Positions 1 to 6,408 are shown, counted from the first letter of the stretch. The stretch is 11,332 bases of DNA from DAIDKA01 sp049792815 (GCA_049792815.1 JBARBG010000164.1:1-11332), one strand, 5' to 3'. Made by a program: numbers and translations. Notes: generated from the sequence alone by a model not told the origin.

Positions 1-395
1 GACAGCGCCAGCGCCCGCTCCGCGGCGGCCTGCCCGGCGACACGCGACTCGGCCAGTTCCTGCTCTATGATCGCCAGCCGCTCGCCCTTGGCTGCAAGCC
101 GGGTCTCGAGCTCCTTGAGGTTGCTGGCAAGCGACTTCAGTTCGGTCTCGAGTTTCGAGGCCACGTTGGCCGGCAGCGTCGCGGACTGCGCCGGCTCGAG
201 TGCGGCCTCCGCGGCGGCGATGCCCGCCTGCGCCTGCAGCGCCGTATTCAGCGTCGGCGAGGCCCAGGTGTCGGTGCTGGCGAGAGGATCGTTGGCATGG
301 CGCGCCTCGTAGGCCGCGACATCCAGTACCGGCAGCTCGGCCGTGATCTCCGTATCAGCCGGGTTATTGGGAAAAGACTGACTGGAGGCGTTCAT
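1..395 (-). CDS. Partial protein of unknown function with a coiled-coil-like segment (N-terminal 131 residues)
   Basis: The frame opens at an ATG at 393-395 and stays open to the left edge, so the C-terminus is missing. The protein begins MNASSQSFPNNPADTEITAE. Residues 1 to about 60 are polar, Pro/Thr/Asp-rich and probably disordered. From about residue 65 on, Ala, Glu, Leu and Lys dominate in a heptad-like pattern (for example KLETELKSLASNLKELETRL), which suggests a coiled coil. No signal peptide or membrane segment is visible. It lies 18 bp downstream of the alpha/beta-hydrolase gene on the same strand, so the two could be co-transcribed. No strong Shine-Dalgarno precedes the ATG, which fits translation following the upstream gene. 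The acidic N-terminus with an ELPVLD motif faintly recalls FHA-domain or other large signalling and scaffold proteins, but nothing visible confirms this and I assign no function. Confidence 0.7.
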   Translation of the reverse strand, partial: MNASSQSFPNNPADTEITAELPVLDVAAYEARHANDPLASTDTWASPTLNTALQAQAGIAAAEAALEPAQSATLPANVASKLETELKSLASNLKELETRLAAKGERLAIIEQELAESRVAGQAAAERALAL

Positions 396-413
396 GGTGT
401 GCGACTCATTGGA

Positions 414-1256
414 TTAACCACGTAGGAACTCCCGCATCTCAGTACTCAACTGGGTTGCGGCGGACTCGAACAGATCGCTGCCGTAGACCTGCGCATGCTC
501 CACCGTACGCGCCTTGGGAAGCAGATCGCGCGCGCGCGCGCTGTCCATGCCGCGCCCTTCGCGCGAGCGGATCAACAGGGTCGGTTGCGTGAGCAGTGGC
601 AGACGCTCGGCGGCCGGGTACTGCATGGCGGCCTGCATTCCCCACCAGGCCAACGGCCCATTGGCCAGCTTCTCGGCAAAACCTGTCGCGATGGTCTCAA
701 GCGCAGCACCTTCTTGCACTGCGTTGCGGGTACGATCCCATTCCACCTGCAGGTGAGCGCCGCCAGCGCTTGGCGCGACCGGCCACGGCGCCCGACGGAA
801 GCTCTCGCGCTCAGCCTCGTCCGGGACCGGCACTCCGACCAGCACGATCCGCCGCACCACGGTCGGAAGCGCCAAAGCGAGTTCAGCCGCCACCAGGGCG
901 CCGGTCTGATAGCCCAGCACGTCCAAATGGCGAAACCGCATCATGGTGCAGAAGTCCGCCACGACATTGGCGTAGTCAAGAATGGCGGGCCGGGCCGTCG
1001 GACCATCAGAATTGCCATAGCCGGGCAGATCCGGCGCATAGACGGAGCGGTCCATGCCCATCAGTTTGAGCAGCGGCAGCATGCTGCTGCCGGAACGCGG
1101 CGTGGCGTGCAGGCACAGCAGCGACGTGCCTTCATCGAATCCGCCGCCGGGCGGAATCGCGTTGTGCACATGCAGTTGGCCGTAGCGGCTTTCGAAATAA
1201 CCACGTCGCACGCGCGGCACGACCGGTGTGGTGGGTTTTGCGGGACCCTTGGGCAT
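414..1256 (-). CDS. Alpha/beta-fold hydrolase-like protein with degenerate catalytic triad
   Basis: This 280-residue protein has the landmarks of the alpha/beta-hydrolase fold. A strand followed by the oxyanion-type motif LHATPRSG lies at residues 49-56, the DLPGYGNSDGP loop at 76-86, and the nucleophile elbow with its following helix at 111-130. The elbow reads G115-Y-Q-T-G119. The family pattern is G-x-S-x-G, so Gln117 sits where the nucleophilic serine should be. Near the C-terminus, where the catalytic His is expected, the sequence is YGSDLF (258-263) with no histidine. The acid region (SREGRGMD, 231-238) is also atypical. From family knowledge, such a protein may be non-catalytic or may use different chemistry; the substrate is unknown. 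A clear Shine-Dalgarno (GGAGG, 4 nt before the ATG) supports the start. The gene is divergent from the lipoprotein gene and precedes the left-edge gene by 18 bp. No signal peptide is visible, so it is probably cytoplasmic. Confidence 0.85.
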   Translation of the reverse strand: MPKGPAKPTTPVVPRVRRGYFESRYGQLHVHNAIPPGGGFDEGTSLLCLHATPRSGSSMLPLLKLMGMDRSVYAPDLPGYGNSDGPTARPAILDYANVVADFCTMMRFRHLDVLGYQTGALVAAELALALPTVVRRIVLVGVPVPDEAERESFRRAPWPVAPSAGGAHLQVEWDRTRNAVQEGAALETIATGFAEKLANGPLAWWGMQAAMQYPAAERLPLLTQPTLLIRSREGRGMDSARARDLLPKARTVEHAQVYGSDLFESAATQLSTEMREFLRG

Positions 1257-1260
1257 TCAG

Positions 1261-1266
1261 CCTCCG
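1261..1266 (-). promoter_or_regulatory. Shine-Dalgarno of the hydrolase-like gene
   Basis: On the minus strand CGGAGG ends 4 nt before the ATG at 1256. It fixes the start of the 280-residue hydrolase-like protein. Confidence 0.6.
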
Positions 1267-1284
1267 ATTCAGGCAGTCCCAGCC

Positions 1285-1313
1285 ACTATATAAGGATTCG
1301 TGGTGCTCTTTAA
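1285..1313 (-). promoter_or_regulatory. Possible sigma-70 promoter for the hydrolase-like gene
   Basis: On the minus strand TATAGT (1285-1290) matches the -10 consensus at five of six positions. TTAAAG (1308-1313) lies 17 bp upstream as a poor -35. Transcription would start near 1278, giving a leader of about 20 nt with the GGAGG ribosome site inside it. The weak -35 makes this tentative. Confidence 0.3.
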
Positions 1314-1328
1314 GGAACGAGACGCCGT

Positions 1329-1342
1329 ACCTGGCGCCAGGT
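1329..1342. promoter_or_regulatory. 14-bp perfect palindrome in a divergent intergenic region (candidate operator)
   Basis: ACCTGGCGCCAGGT reads identically on both strands. It sits in the 140-bp region between the divergent hydrolase-like and lipoprotein genes. It is about 20 bp upstream of an AATAAT box (1363-1368) that could be the lipoprotein -10. Position and symmetry suit a dimeric regulator, but the cognate protein is unknown. Confidence 0.35.
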
Positions 1343-1396
1343 CTCAAAGTGCGCACACTGTCAATAATGGGCAAATTCCGGGCAAGGAGACCCCCC

Positions 1397-1654
1397 ATGA
1401 ATCGCAGCACAATCCATGGCCGGCTGACCGGCCCCTTGCGCGTCCTGTACCTGACCCTGCCGCTGCTGGCGGCCGGCCTGTGCGCCGGGTGCGGCCTGGC
1501 GGGAACCGCCGTCGCCACCGGGACCGGTGCAGCAGCTGAGGTGCAGGAGGCGCAACAGGCCAAGCCAACCGAAGATCGCGTCAAGCGCGAACTGGATCAG
1601 GCCCAGCAGGACGCTGCCCAGCAGCGCAACGACGCCGAGTCGCAGGGCAAATAA
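1397..1654 (+). CDS. Small predicted lipoprotein
   Basis: The 85-residue product starts at the ATG preceded by AAGGAGA with a 6-nt spacer. The frame is open further upstream, but that part has no comparable start. Residues 1-31 form a lipoprotein signal: basic residues (R3, H7, R9, R15), then a hydrophobic core, ending in L-C-A-G followed by Cys32, the expected lipidation site. The lipobox is imperfect because its -3 position is Cys rather than Leu. The mature part has a short Gly/Ala/Thr stretch (33-48), then a charged, glutamine-rich helical tail (about 49-85) with a heptad-like Asp/Lys/Gln pattern, and no cysteines after Cys32. It is probably anchored to the inner or outer membrane facing the periplasm. 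No specific function is recognisable. It converges on the VOC gene, with 13 bp between the stop codons. Confidence 0.8.
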   Translation: MNRSTIHGRLTGPLRVLYLTLPLLAAGLCAGCGLAGTAVATGTGAAAEVQEAQQAKPTEDRVKRELDQAQQDAAQQRNDAESQGK

Positions 1655-1688
1655 GCCCCGCGAACCGTCACTTGCCGCGCCGCGGGGC
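1655..1688. terminator. Inverted repeat at a convergent gene junction (possible two-way terminator)
   Basis: GCCCCGCG (1655-1662) and CGCGGGGC (1681-1688) are perfect 8-bp arms around an 18-nt loop. The repeat starts right after the lipoprotein stop codon and covers the last codons of the convergent VOC gene. No T-run follows on either side, so it is not a classical intrinsic terminator, though position and stem strength fit an RNA 3' end stabiliser or terminator. Confidence 0.35.
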
Positions 1689-2726
1689 CTTGCGCGCCTT
1701 GGCCTTTGCCTTGCCCTTGCCCTTGCCCTTGCCCTTGGCCTTGCTCTTGGCTTTTGCCTTGTGCTTGCCGGCGACCTTGCGTTTGGGTGCCGCCTTGCGC
1801 TTGGCCGCGGCCTTCGTTTTCTTCTTCGCCTTCTTCTTGGTCTTGACCTTGACCTTTGGTTTCGCCGCCGCGGGCTTCACTGCGGCCTTGGGTTTGGCCG
1901 CGGCCTTGGCTTTGGGTTTCGCGGGCGCCTTGGGCGCACTCGCAGCGGCTTCCTTCGGGCCATGGATGGCCAGGTACACGCCATGGGAGTCGAGCACCTG
2001 GGCCACCCAGTTGCCGCCGGGTACCTGATGCGGTCCGTTCAGGACTTTCCCCCCGGCGGCAAGAACTGTGGCGACAGACGCCGTGACGCCGGGTACGTGA
2101 ACGTAAATCAGCCAGCGTGGCCGGGTCGATCCGTCCCGGGCACGCTTGAAGGCGCCGCCCATCTGCGTGGTTCCGATGCCGAAAATGAGATAGCTGCCAA
2201 CGTCCCCGCCCATCTCGTGGGTGGCGAGCACGTCCCAGCCGAAGATGCCCTTGTAGAAATGCAGGGCGGCCGCCGGGTCCTCGGCGGTCAGTTCGTGCCA
2301 GGCAACCGGCCCGGACATTGGGCCGCCGCCGCTCGACATGCCGGTCCCGGGTTCATAGAGGCCGATGGCGGCGCCCTGGGGGTCGGCGATCACCGCATAG
2401 CGGCCGCCGTCGGAGGACAGCCCGGTCACCGGATGAATGACCCGGCCGCCCCGCGCTTCGACCGCCGCCAAGGCGGCGGTGAGGTCGGGCACTCCCACAT
2501 AGGTCAGCCAGCTCGCACCGACCTTGTCGGCCAGCGCGTCCGTGCCGACGACGCGCGCGCCGCCGACCGGGCCACTGGCATTCGCCAGCATGGTGTAGGC
2601 CGCATCCCCTTCCCAGGCTTGGGCGTTCCAGCCAAACACTTTGGAATAGAATCCGGCACCGGCCGCAGGATCGGTCGTCAGCAATTCGTGCCACAGGAAC
2701 TGCCCCAGGACTGGAGAGCTGCTCAT
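1668..2726 (-). CDS. Two-domain VOC (glyoxalase-fold) protein with histone-H1-like lysine-rich tail
   Basis: The 352-residue protein carries two tandem VOC domains. Domain 1 (about 8-126) has FLWHELLTTDP, FYSKVFGW and ends at GLYEP. Domain 2 (about 139-256) has VAWHELTAEDP, FYKGIFGW and ends at LAIHGP. The repeated WHEL motifs (His13, His144) and the terminal Glu125/His255 occupy places where VOC enzymes often bind metal. The layout resembles the two-domain glyoxalase/bleomycin-resistance-like family, whose substrates are mostly unknown. Residues 257-352 form a tail of Ala, Lys, Pro and Gly with 37 lysines, 5 arginines and only one acidic residue. It resembles eukaryotic histone H1 tails and the C-terminus of Pseudomonas AlgP. 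Such tails generally bind DNA or RNA, so the protein may associate with the nucleoid (inference). An AGGGGA Shine-Dalgarno 6 nt before the ATG supports the start. No signal peptide is seen. It is divergent from the surface-antigen-like gene. Confidence 0.9.
   Translation of the reverse strand: MSSSPVLGQFLWHELLTTDPAAGAGFYSKVFGWNAQAWEGDAAYTMLANASGPVGGARVVGTDALADKVGASWLTYVGVPDLTAALAAVEARGGRVIHPVTGLSSDGGRYAVIADPQGAAIGLYEPGTGMSSGGGPMSGPVAWHELTAEDPAAALHFYKGIFGWDVLATHEMGGDVGSYLIFGIGTTQMGGAFKRARDGSTRPRWLIYVHVPGVTASVATVLAAGGKVLNGPHQVPGGNWVAQVLDSHGVYLAIHGPKEAAASAPKAPAKPKAKAAAKPKAAVKPAAAKPKVKVKTKKKAKKKTKAAAKRKAAPKRKVAGKHKAKAKSKAKGKGKGKGKAKAKARKAPRRGK
1711..1734. repeat. Hexanucleotide tandem repeat (TTGCCC)x4 inside the VOC gene tail
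   Basis: Four perfect TTGCCC units, followed by a variant unit TTGGCC, encode the Lys-Gly run of the basic tail (residues about 331-338). Gain or loss of a unit keeps the frame and would change the tail by two residues. Confidence 0.9.
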
Positions 2727-2804
2727 CGTGAATCCCCTTTGTTCGCGAAACTTGCGCGAAGATCCCTGACTCTAAATCGCGGATGGCAAACGATTCAACC
2801 TCGC

Positions 2805-2827
2805 GTGCAACGTGACCGGCGTCGCAC
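2805..2827. promoter_or_regulatory. Imperfect inverted repeat in the VOC/surface-protein divergent region
   Basis: GTGCAACG (2805-2812) and CGTCGCAC (2820-2827) pair at seven of eight positions around a 7-nt centre. The site is 60 bp upstream of the surface-antigen-like gene and 78 bp upstream of the VOC gene. It could be an operator for either. The rest of this 161-bp region shows a TTCGCGAA palindrome (2742-2749) and no convincing promoter. Confidence 0.25.
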
Positions 2828-2887
2828 CTGCACCAATTCACCCGCACGGCGCCGTCCCGCGGCGCGACAATGCGCCAAGGAATACCC

Positions 2888-3487
2888 ATGTACACGACCT
2901 CAAAGCCCGTCGGATCCCGTGCCGCATTGCTGGCCGGACTGGCGCTGGGCGCCTGGCTGGCCCCCGGGCTGCTGCCCGGCGCGACCGCCGCCGCCCAGGC
3001 CACCGGGTCCTCCGCGCCAGCCGCCCCAAAAACTGGAGATTTCCGCGGTTATTCCGGAGTCCATTGGCCGTCGGACTTTGATGTCCGCAAGGGGCAATGC
3101 GACCGCGAACACATCACCGACAACCCGCAGCACCGCGATGCCATGGCCAGCATCGGACAGCGCCGGGCGCTCAACCGCAACGCGGCGATGCTGGTCGGCG
3201 CCCGGGTGCCGGACCTCTTGCCCACTAAACTCGGCGCCGAGTTGGATGAGAGCGATAGGGCCTGCATGGGCCAGGTCCTGGAGCTCGGTGCCAGCGGCCG
3301 CTGGGTCCGCTGGGATAATGGCGCCACCGGCATCCACTACGAGATGCGGCCGGACTCCGGCCGTGACGGCATCGCCGGCGCCTGCCGCGCCTTTCGCCTC
3401 AAGGCCTCGGGCAACTACCAGCATGCCAAGCGCAACGCCATGGCCTGCGAAAGCGGGCCGGGTCTGTGGCAACTGTCAGGGCTGTAG
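2888..3487 (+). CDS. Exported RT0821/Lpp0805-like surface-antigen-domain protein
   Basis: The 199-residue protein starts at an ATG with AAGGAA 5 nt upstream. An N-terminal signal peptide is clear: basic K6 and R11, a hydrophobic Ala/Leu/Gly core at 12-30, and a likely cleavage after ATAAAQA near residue 38. The C-terminal half follows the pattern of the RT0821/Lpp0805 (16-17 kDa surface antigen) domain: LDESDRACMGQVLE (119-132), W-V-R-W-D-N with TGIHY (139-151), a GACRAF Cys motif (164-169), and a second Cys motif with G-x-W near the end (187-194). Cysteines C71, C126, C166 and C187 could form two disulfides in the periplasm. The N-terminal glycine zipper common in relatives is absent, and residues 50-118 are unassigned. 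The biochemical role of the family is unknown. The gene converges on the acetolactate synthase gene, with 7 bp between the stop codons. Confidence 0.75.
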   Translation: MYTTSKPVGSRAALLAGLALGAWLAPGLLPGATAAAQATGSSAPAAPKTGDFRGYSGVHWPSDFDVRKGQCDREHITDNPQHRDAMASIGQRRALNRNAAMLVGARVPDLLPTKLGAELDESDRACMGQVLELGASGRWVRWDNGATGIHYEMRPDSGRDGIAGACRAFRLKASGNYQHAKRNAMACESGPGLWQLSGL

Positions 3488-3494
3488 GGCGCCT

Positions 3495-5342
3495 TTAGAA
3501 ACTTTCGGTGGAGATGGGCGTCGGGATCGCCGGTCGTTCGCGTGAAGCGATGAAATCGCCGGTGATCATTTCGGCGTACGGCTGACCCGGGCCGACCATG
3601 GGGTACACGCAGGCGTCGCGATCGATGACGACCTCGAGGAAGGCCGGACCGTCGAAACTGATGAATTCTGCGATCACGCGCGCCACATCTTCCTTGCGCT
3701 CCAGGCGCACCGCGTACTTGAAGCCATCAGCCTGCGCAGCCTTGATGAAATCCTTGGTGTGCAGCGACTTGTCACTGGCCGAAAACCGGCCCTTGAAGAA
3801 CAGCTTCTGCCACTGGCGCACCATGCCGTCGCCGTTGTTGTTCAGCACGACGATCTTCACCGGCAGGTCGTAAGTGGTCACGGTCTCGAGTTCGCCGATG
3901 TTCATGCGGATGCTGGCATCGCCATCGATGTCGATGACCAGACGCCCCGGATGGGCGATCTGCGCGCCGATGGCGGCCGGCAGGCCAAAGCCCATCGTGC
4001 CCATGCTGCCGGAGGTCAGCCACAGCCGCGGCTGACGAAAATCGAAATACTGGGCCGCCCACATCTGATGCTGGCCGACGCCCGTGGCGACGATGGCCTC
4101 ACCCCGTGTCAGCCGGTTGATTTCCTCGATCACGTGATTGGGCTGGATCGCGACGCTGCTGCGGTCGTAGTTGAAGGCGTGCGCGCGCTTGAGCGCGTCG
4201 ATATGCGCGTGCCATGCGCGGTAGTCGGGGTTGAAGCCCGCGCGGCGGCCGTGGACCACCAGCATCCGCAGCGCTTCATCCAGCAGCCCGACATGATGCC
4301 ACTGCACCTTGCGCACCTTGTCGATCTCGGCGCGGTCGATGTCGAACTGCGCGATCGCCTTGGCGTTCGGCGCGAATTTCGCGGGTACCGTGGCCACGCG
4401 GTCATCGAAGCGCGCGCCCAGGGCGATCAGGAAATCGCAGTCGTCGACGGTGTAGTTGGCATAGGCCGCGCCGTGCATGCCGAGCATGCCGACACACAGC
4501 GGGCCCATGGTGTCCATGGCACCCAGCCCCATCAGGGTCGTGACCACCGGCACCCCGAACGCCTGCGAGAATTCATGCAGCGCGTCGGCGGCCTCGGCGT
4601 TGATCACGCCGCCGCCCGCGTAGATCAGCGGGCGCTGCGCGGCGCCGAGCAGCTCGAAGAACCGGTTGGCATCGGCCGGCGCCAGTCCATCGCGCACCAG
4701 GTTCATGATCCGGCTGCGATACCCGGGGATGGGCAAGGTGCCGCTGCCCACAAAGGTTCCCTGCCAGTTCTGCACGTCTTTGGGTACGTCCACCACCACC
4801 GGACCGGGGCGGCCGGTGCGCGCAATCTCGAAGGCCGTGCGCAACGTCGCTTCGAGCTTGCCGGGATCGGTGACCAGGAAGATGTGCTTCGCCACCGCGC
4901 CCATCAGCGAAGCCACCGGCGCTTCCTGGAAGGCGTCGCTGCCGATGGCGCCCGTGGCCACCTGGCCACAGATCACGACCACGGGAATGGAATCGGCCAT
5001 GCAGTCGCGCACCGGAGTGACCGTGTTGGTGGCGCCGGGACCGGAGGTCACCAGGCACACACCGACCCGGCCCGTGGCGCGCGCATAGCCGGCCGCCATG
5101 AACCCCGCGCCCTGTTCATTGGCCGGCACGATCAGTGGCACCTGCCGCGTGCCCTGTGCCTGCGCCTGCTCATTGAACAGGAAGACTGCATCGTAGGTGG
5201 GCAGAATGGCCCCGCCGCTGTAGCCGAAAATGGCCGTCACGCCCTCGTCGGCCAGCACCTGGACCAGCATCTGGGCTCCGGTCATCTGCTGACCGGCCAA
5301 GGGGTGCCCGGTGGGCCGGGCCATGATGACGGTATCGTTCAT
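3495..5342 (-). CDS. ilvB: Acetolactate synthase, catalytic (large) subunit
   Basis: The enzyme condenses two pyruvates to 2-acetolactate, or pyruvate with 2-oxobutyrate, in the first common step of valine, leucine and isoleucine synthesis (EC 2.2.1.6). It uses thiamine diphosphate, Mg2+ and FAD. The 615 residues have the standard three domains. The pyrimidine-binding domain carries the catalytic Glu76 in ANEQGAGFMAAGYAR and the TSGPGATN motif (99-106). The central domain has ARFDDRV (310-316). The diphosphate-binding domain has GSMGTMGFGLPAAIGA (445-460), the GD motif (Gly474-Asp475) and the NNNGDGMVRQWQ stretch (501-512). FGYSGGAILP has Ser where Pro is usual, and the catalytic Glu follows Asn rather than His; both look tolerable. 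No good Shine-Dalgarno precedes the ATG, but a stop codon directly upstream makes it the first possible start. It is divergent from the small-subunit gene, which is unusual. The paralogue (ilvB, ilvI or ilvG) cannot be fixed from sequence alone. Confidence 0.95.
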   Translation of the reverse strand: MNDTVIMARPTGHPLAGQQMTGAQMLVQVLADEGVTAIFGYSGGAILPTYDAVFLFNEQAQAQGTRQVPLIVPANEQGAGFMAAGYARATGRVGVCLVTSGPGATNTVTPVRDCMADSIPVVVICGQVATGAIGSDAFQEAPVASLMGAVAKHIFLVTDPGKLEATLRTAFEIARTGRPGPVVVDVPKDVQNWQGTFVGSGTLPIPGYRSRIMNLVRDGLAPADANRFFELLGAAQRPLIYAGGGVINAEAADALHEFSQAFGVPVVTTLMGLGAMDTMGPLCVGMLGMHGAAYANYTVDDCDFLIALGARFDDRVATVPAKFAPNAKAIAQFDIDRAEIDKVRKVQWHHVGLLDEALRMLVVHGRRAGFNPDYRAWHAHIDALKRAHAFNYDRSSVAIQPNHVIEEINRLTRGEAIVATGVGQHQMWAAQYFDFRQPRLWLTSGSMGTMGFGLPAAIGAQIAHPGRLVIDIDGDASIRMNIGELETVTTYDLPVKIVVLNNNGDGMVRQWQKLFFKGRFSASDKSLHTKDFIKAAQADGFKYAVRLERKEDVARVIAEFISFDGPAFLEVVIDRDACVYPMVGPGQPYAEMITGDFIASRERPAIPTPISTESF

Positions 5343-5422
5343 TTAACGCTGCAGGACGCGAAACCCATGGACGATCTTAAAGAGTAGCAGTTTGGTGCGC
5401 AGAGAGGCTAGAGTTGCTGTTT
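5343..5422. other. 80-bp divergent intergenic region between the two acetolactate synthase subunit genes
   Basis: This short gap must hold the promoters of both subunit genes if they are expressed from it. A TAAGAT box (5374-5379, minus strand) could serve the large-subunit gene, and TAGAGT (5409-5414, plus strand) the small-subunit gene. Neither has a recognisable -35 at correct spacing. No leader peptide rich in Leu, Ile or Val and no attenuator hairpin is visible. Confidence 0.5.
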
Positions 5423-5932
5423 ATGCGCCACATTATCGCCATTCTGCTGCAGAACGAGGCCGGAGCGCTGTCGCGCGTCGCCGGCCTTTTTTCCACCCGC
5501 GGTTACAACATCGAGTCACTGTCGGTTGCGCCAACCGACGACGCGACGGTCTCGCGCATCACCATGGTGACCACCGGGTCCGATGCGGTCATTCAGCAGA
5601 TCGTCAACCAGCTGCACAAGCTCATCGACGTGGTGCGCGTGGAGGACATGACCACCGGCGAGCACCTCGAGCGCGAACTGGTGCTGCTGAAACTGAAGGT
5701 GCGGGCGGAGAACACCGACAGCCTGCGTGGTTATGTGGTGCGTACCGGCGGGCGGGTCCTGGATCCGGCGCTCGATGGCTTCATTGTCGAACTCACGGCG
5801 AGCGAGGCGGAGATCAACACCTTCATCGCCGACCTGGCCTCGCGGGCGGAGCTGCTGGAAGTCGCGCGCAGCGGTGCGTTGGGCATGGGCCGCAGCGCCC
5901 GCCCGATGCAGTTGGTGAAATCCACCGCTTGA
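5423..5932 (+). CDS. ilvH: Acetolactate synthase, regulatory (small) subunit
   Basis: The 169-residue product binds the catalytic subunit, raises its activity and usually confers feedback inhibition by valine. An N-terminal ACT domain (about 2-75) includes NEAGALSRVAGLF, RGYNIESLSVAPTDD and the QLHKLIDVVRV segment, all closely like E. coli IlvH. The C-terminal domain (about 80-160) has ERELVLLKLKV and ends with LLEVARSGALGMGR. The ATG at 5423 matches the IlvH N-terminus (MRHIIAILL against MRRILSVLL). A TTG nine bases upstream in frame is a less likely start. Purine-rich AGAGAGG lies about 15 nt upstream, a weak or distant ribosome site. The gene is divergent from the catalytic subunit gene, and its stop is 9 bp from the convergent ferredoxin gene stop. 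The length matches the single-ACT bacterial type (about 160-170 residues). Confidence 0.96.
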   Translation: MRHIIAILLQNEAGALSRVAGLFSTRGYNIESLSVAPTDDATVSRITMVTTGSDAVIQQIVNQLHKLIDVVRVEDMTTGEHLERELVLLKLKVRAENTDSLRGYVVRTGGRVLDPALDGFIVELTASEAEINTFIADLASRAELLEVARSGALGMGRSARPMQLVKSTA

Positions 5933-5941
5933 GCGGCAGGG

Positions 5942-6304
5942 TCAGGCGGGAAGCGGCGCGGTCGCGAACATCAGGTCCGCCACCGGGCGCCCGGCCACAA
6001 GGTGCTCCTGGAGGATCCGCTCGAGGTTTGCCGGGGTACAGTCGCGATACCAGGTACCTTCGGGGTAGACCAGTGCGATGGGGCCGCCCACGCAGATCCG
6101 CAGGCAGTTCGCCTTGGTGCGCAGCACGCCGCCTTCGGCATCGACCAGGCCCAACTCCCGCAGTCGCCGCTTGAGGAATTCCCAGGACTGTTCCTGGTCT
6201 GCGGTTGGCGCGCACTTGCCGCCGATGCACAGGAAAATATGCCGCCGGTTGCTGCCCAGGCGCACCTTCTGCGCAGCCATGCGCAGTGCATCAATGCTGT
6301 CCAT
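5942..6304 (-). CDS. Thioredoxin-like [2Fe-2S] ferredoxin-domain protein
   Basis: This 120-residue protein matches the thioredoxin-fold [2Fe-2S] ferredoxins (Aquifex-type, related to NuoE). The strand HIFLC (22-26) opens the fold. Four cysteines suit a cluster: Cys26, Cys31, Cys67 and Cys71, the last pair in NCLRICVGGP. VVYPEGTWY-like sequence (LVYPEGTWY, 78-86) and an ILQEHL helix near the end are typical of the family. It is presumably a cytoplasmic one-electron carrier or a cluster-sensing partner; the redox partner is not evident. It lies 98 bp downstream of the P-II gene on the same strand, with a strong hairpin between them, so it may be co-expressed or partly insulated. The ribosome site is weak (AGG about 2 nt from the ATG), and an in-frame ATG at residue 9 is an alternative start. 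Cys89 is extra and probably not a ligand. Confidence 0.88.
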   Translation of the reverse strand: MDSIDALRMAAQKVRLGSNRRHIFLCIGGKCAPTADQEQSWEFLKRRLRELGLVDAEGGVLRTKANCLRICVGGPIALVYPEGTWYRDCTPANLERILQEHLVAGRPVADLMFATAPLPA

Positions 6305-6308
6305 GCCT

Positions 6309-6408
6309 GAGAGTCTACAGCCTTGGGCCCCTGCAGAGGCTCAACGGGGCCGCAGATGCGGCCCCGGATTGCTTGGCTGCGCGTGGCGGGGGTTGCGAGA
6401 GTCTACAG
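6309..6408. repeat. 12-bp direct repeat bracketing the P-II/ferredoxin gap
   Basis: GAGAGTCTACAG occurs at 6309-6320, just upstream of the ferredoxin start, and again at 6397-6408, across the P-II stop codon. The copies are 88 bp apart in the same orientation and flank the 6345-6366 hairpin. The origin is unknown: a regulator site, a small duplication scar, or chance. Confidence 0.6.
6345..6366 (-). terminator. Strong hairpin between the P-II and ferredoxin genes
   Basis: CGGGGCCGC (6345-6353) and GCGGCCCCG (6358-6366) form a perfect 9-bp GC stem with the 4-nt loop AGAT. It starts 36 bp past the P-II stop codon. No T-run follows on the minus strand, so it may be a Rho-independent-like stop without a tail, a processing or stability element, or an attenuator that lowers ferredoxin expression. 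Confidence 0.5.

Noticed and set aside
1314..1345. GGAAC followed by GTCTC as an extracytoplasmic sigma factor promoter for the lipoprotein
   Set aside because: The spacing of about 22 bp is too long for that class (about 16 bp).
1527..3545. A 672-residue plus-strand open frame
   Set aside because: It overlaps the lipoprotein out of frame, is antisense to the VOC gene and overlaps the surface-protein gene in another frame. No domain or ribosome site supports it.
4954..4956. Ala129 of the acetolactate synthase lies where plant enzymes have Pro197, a herbicide-resistance position
   Set aside because: Bacterial enzymes naturally vary here (E. coli IlvI-type enzymes also lack this proline), so it is not evidence of selected resistance.
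3759..5387. A 542-residue plus-strand open frame
   Set aside because: It is antisense to the acetolactate synthase gene, which is supported by cofactor motifs. Its translation is His/Arg/Gly-rich without recognisable domains.
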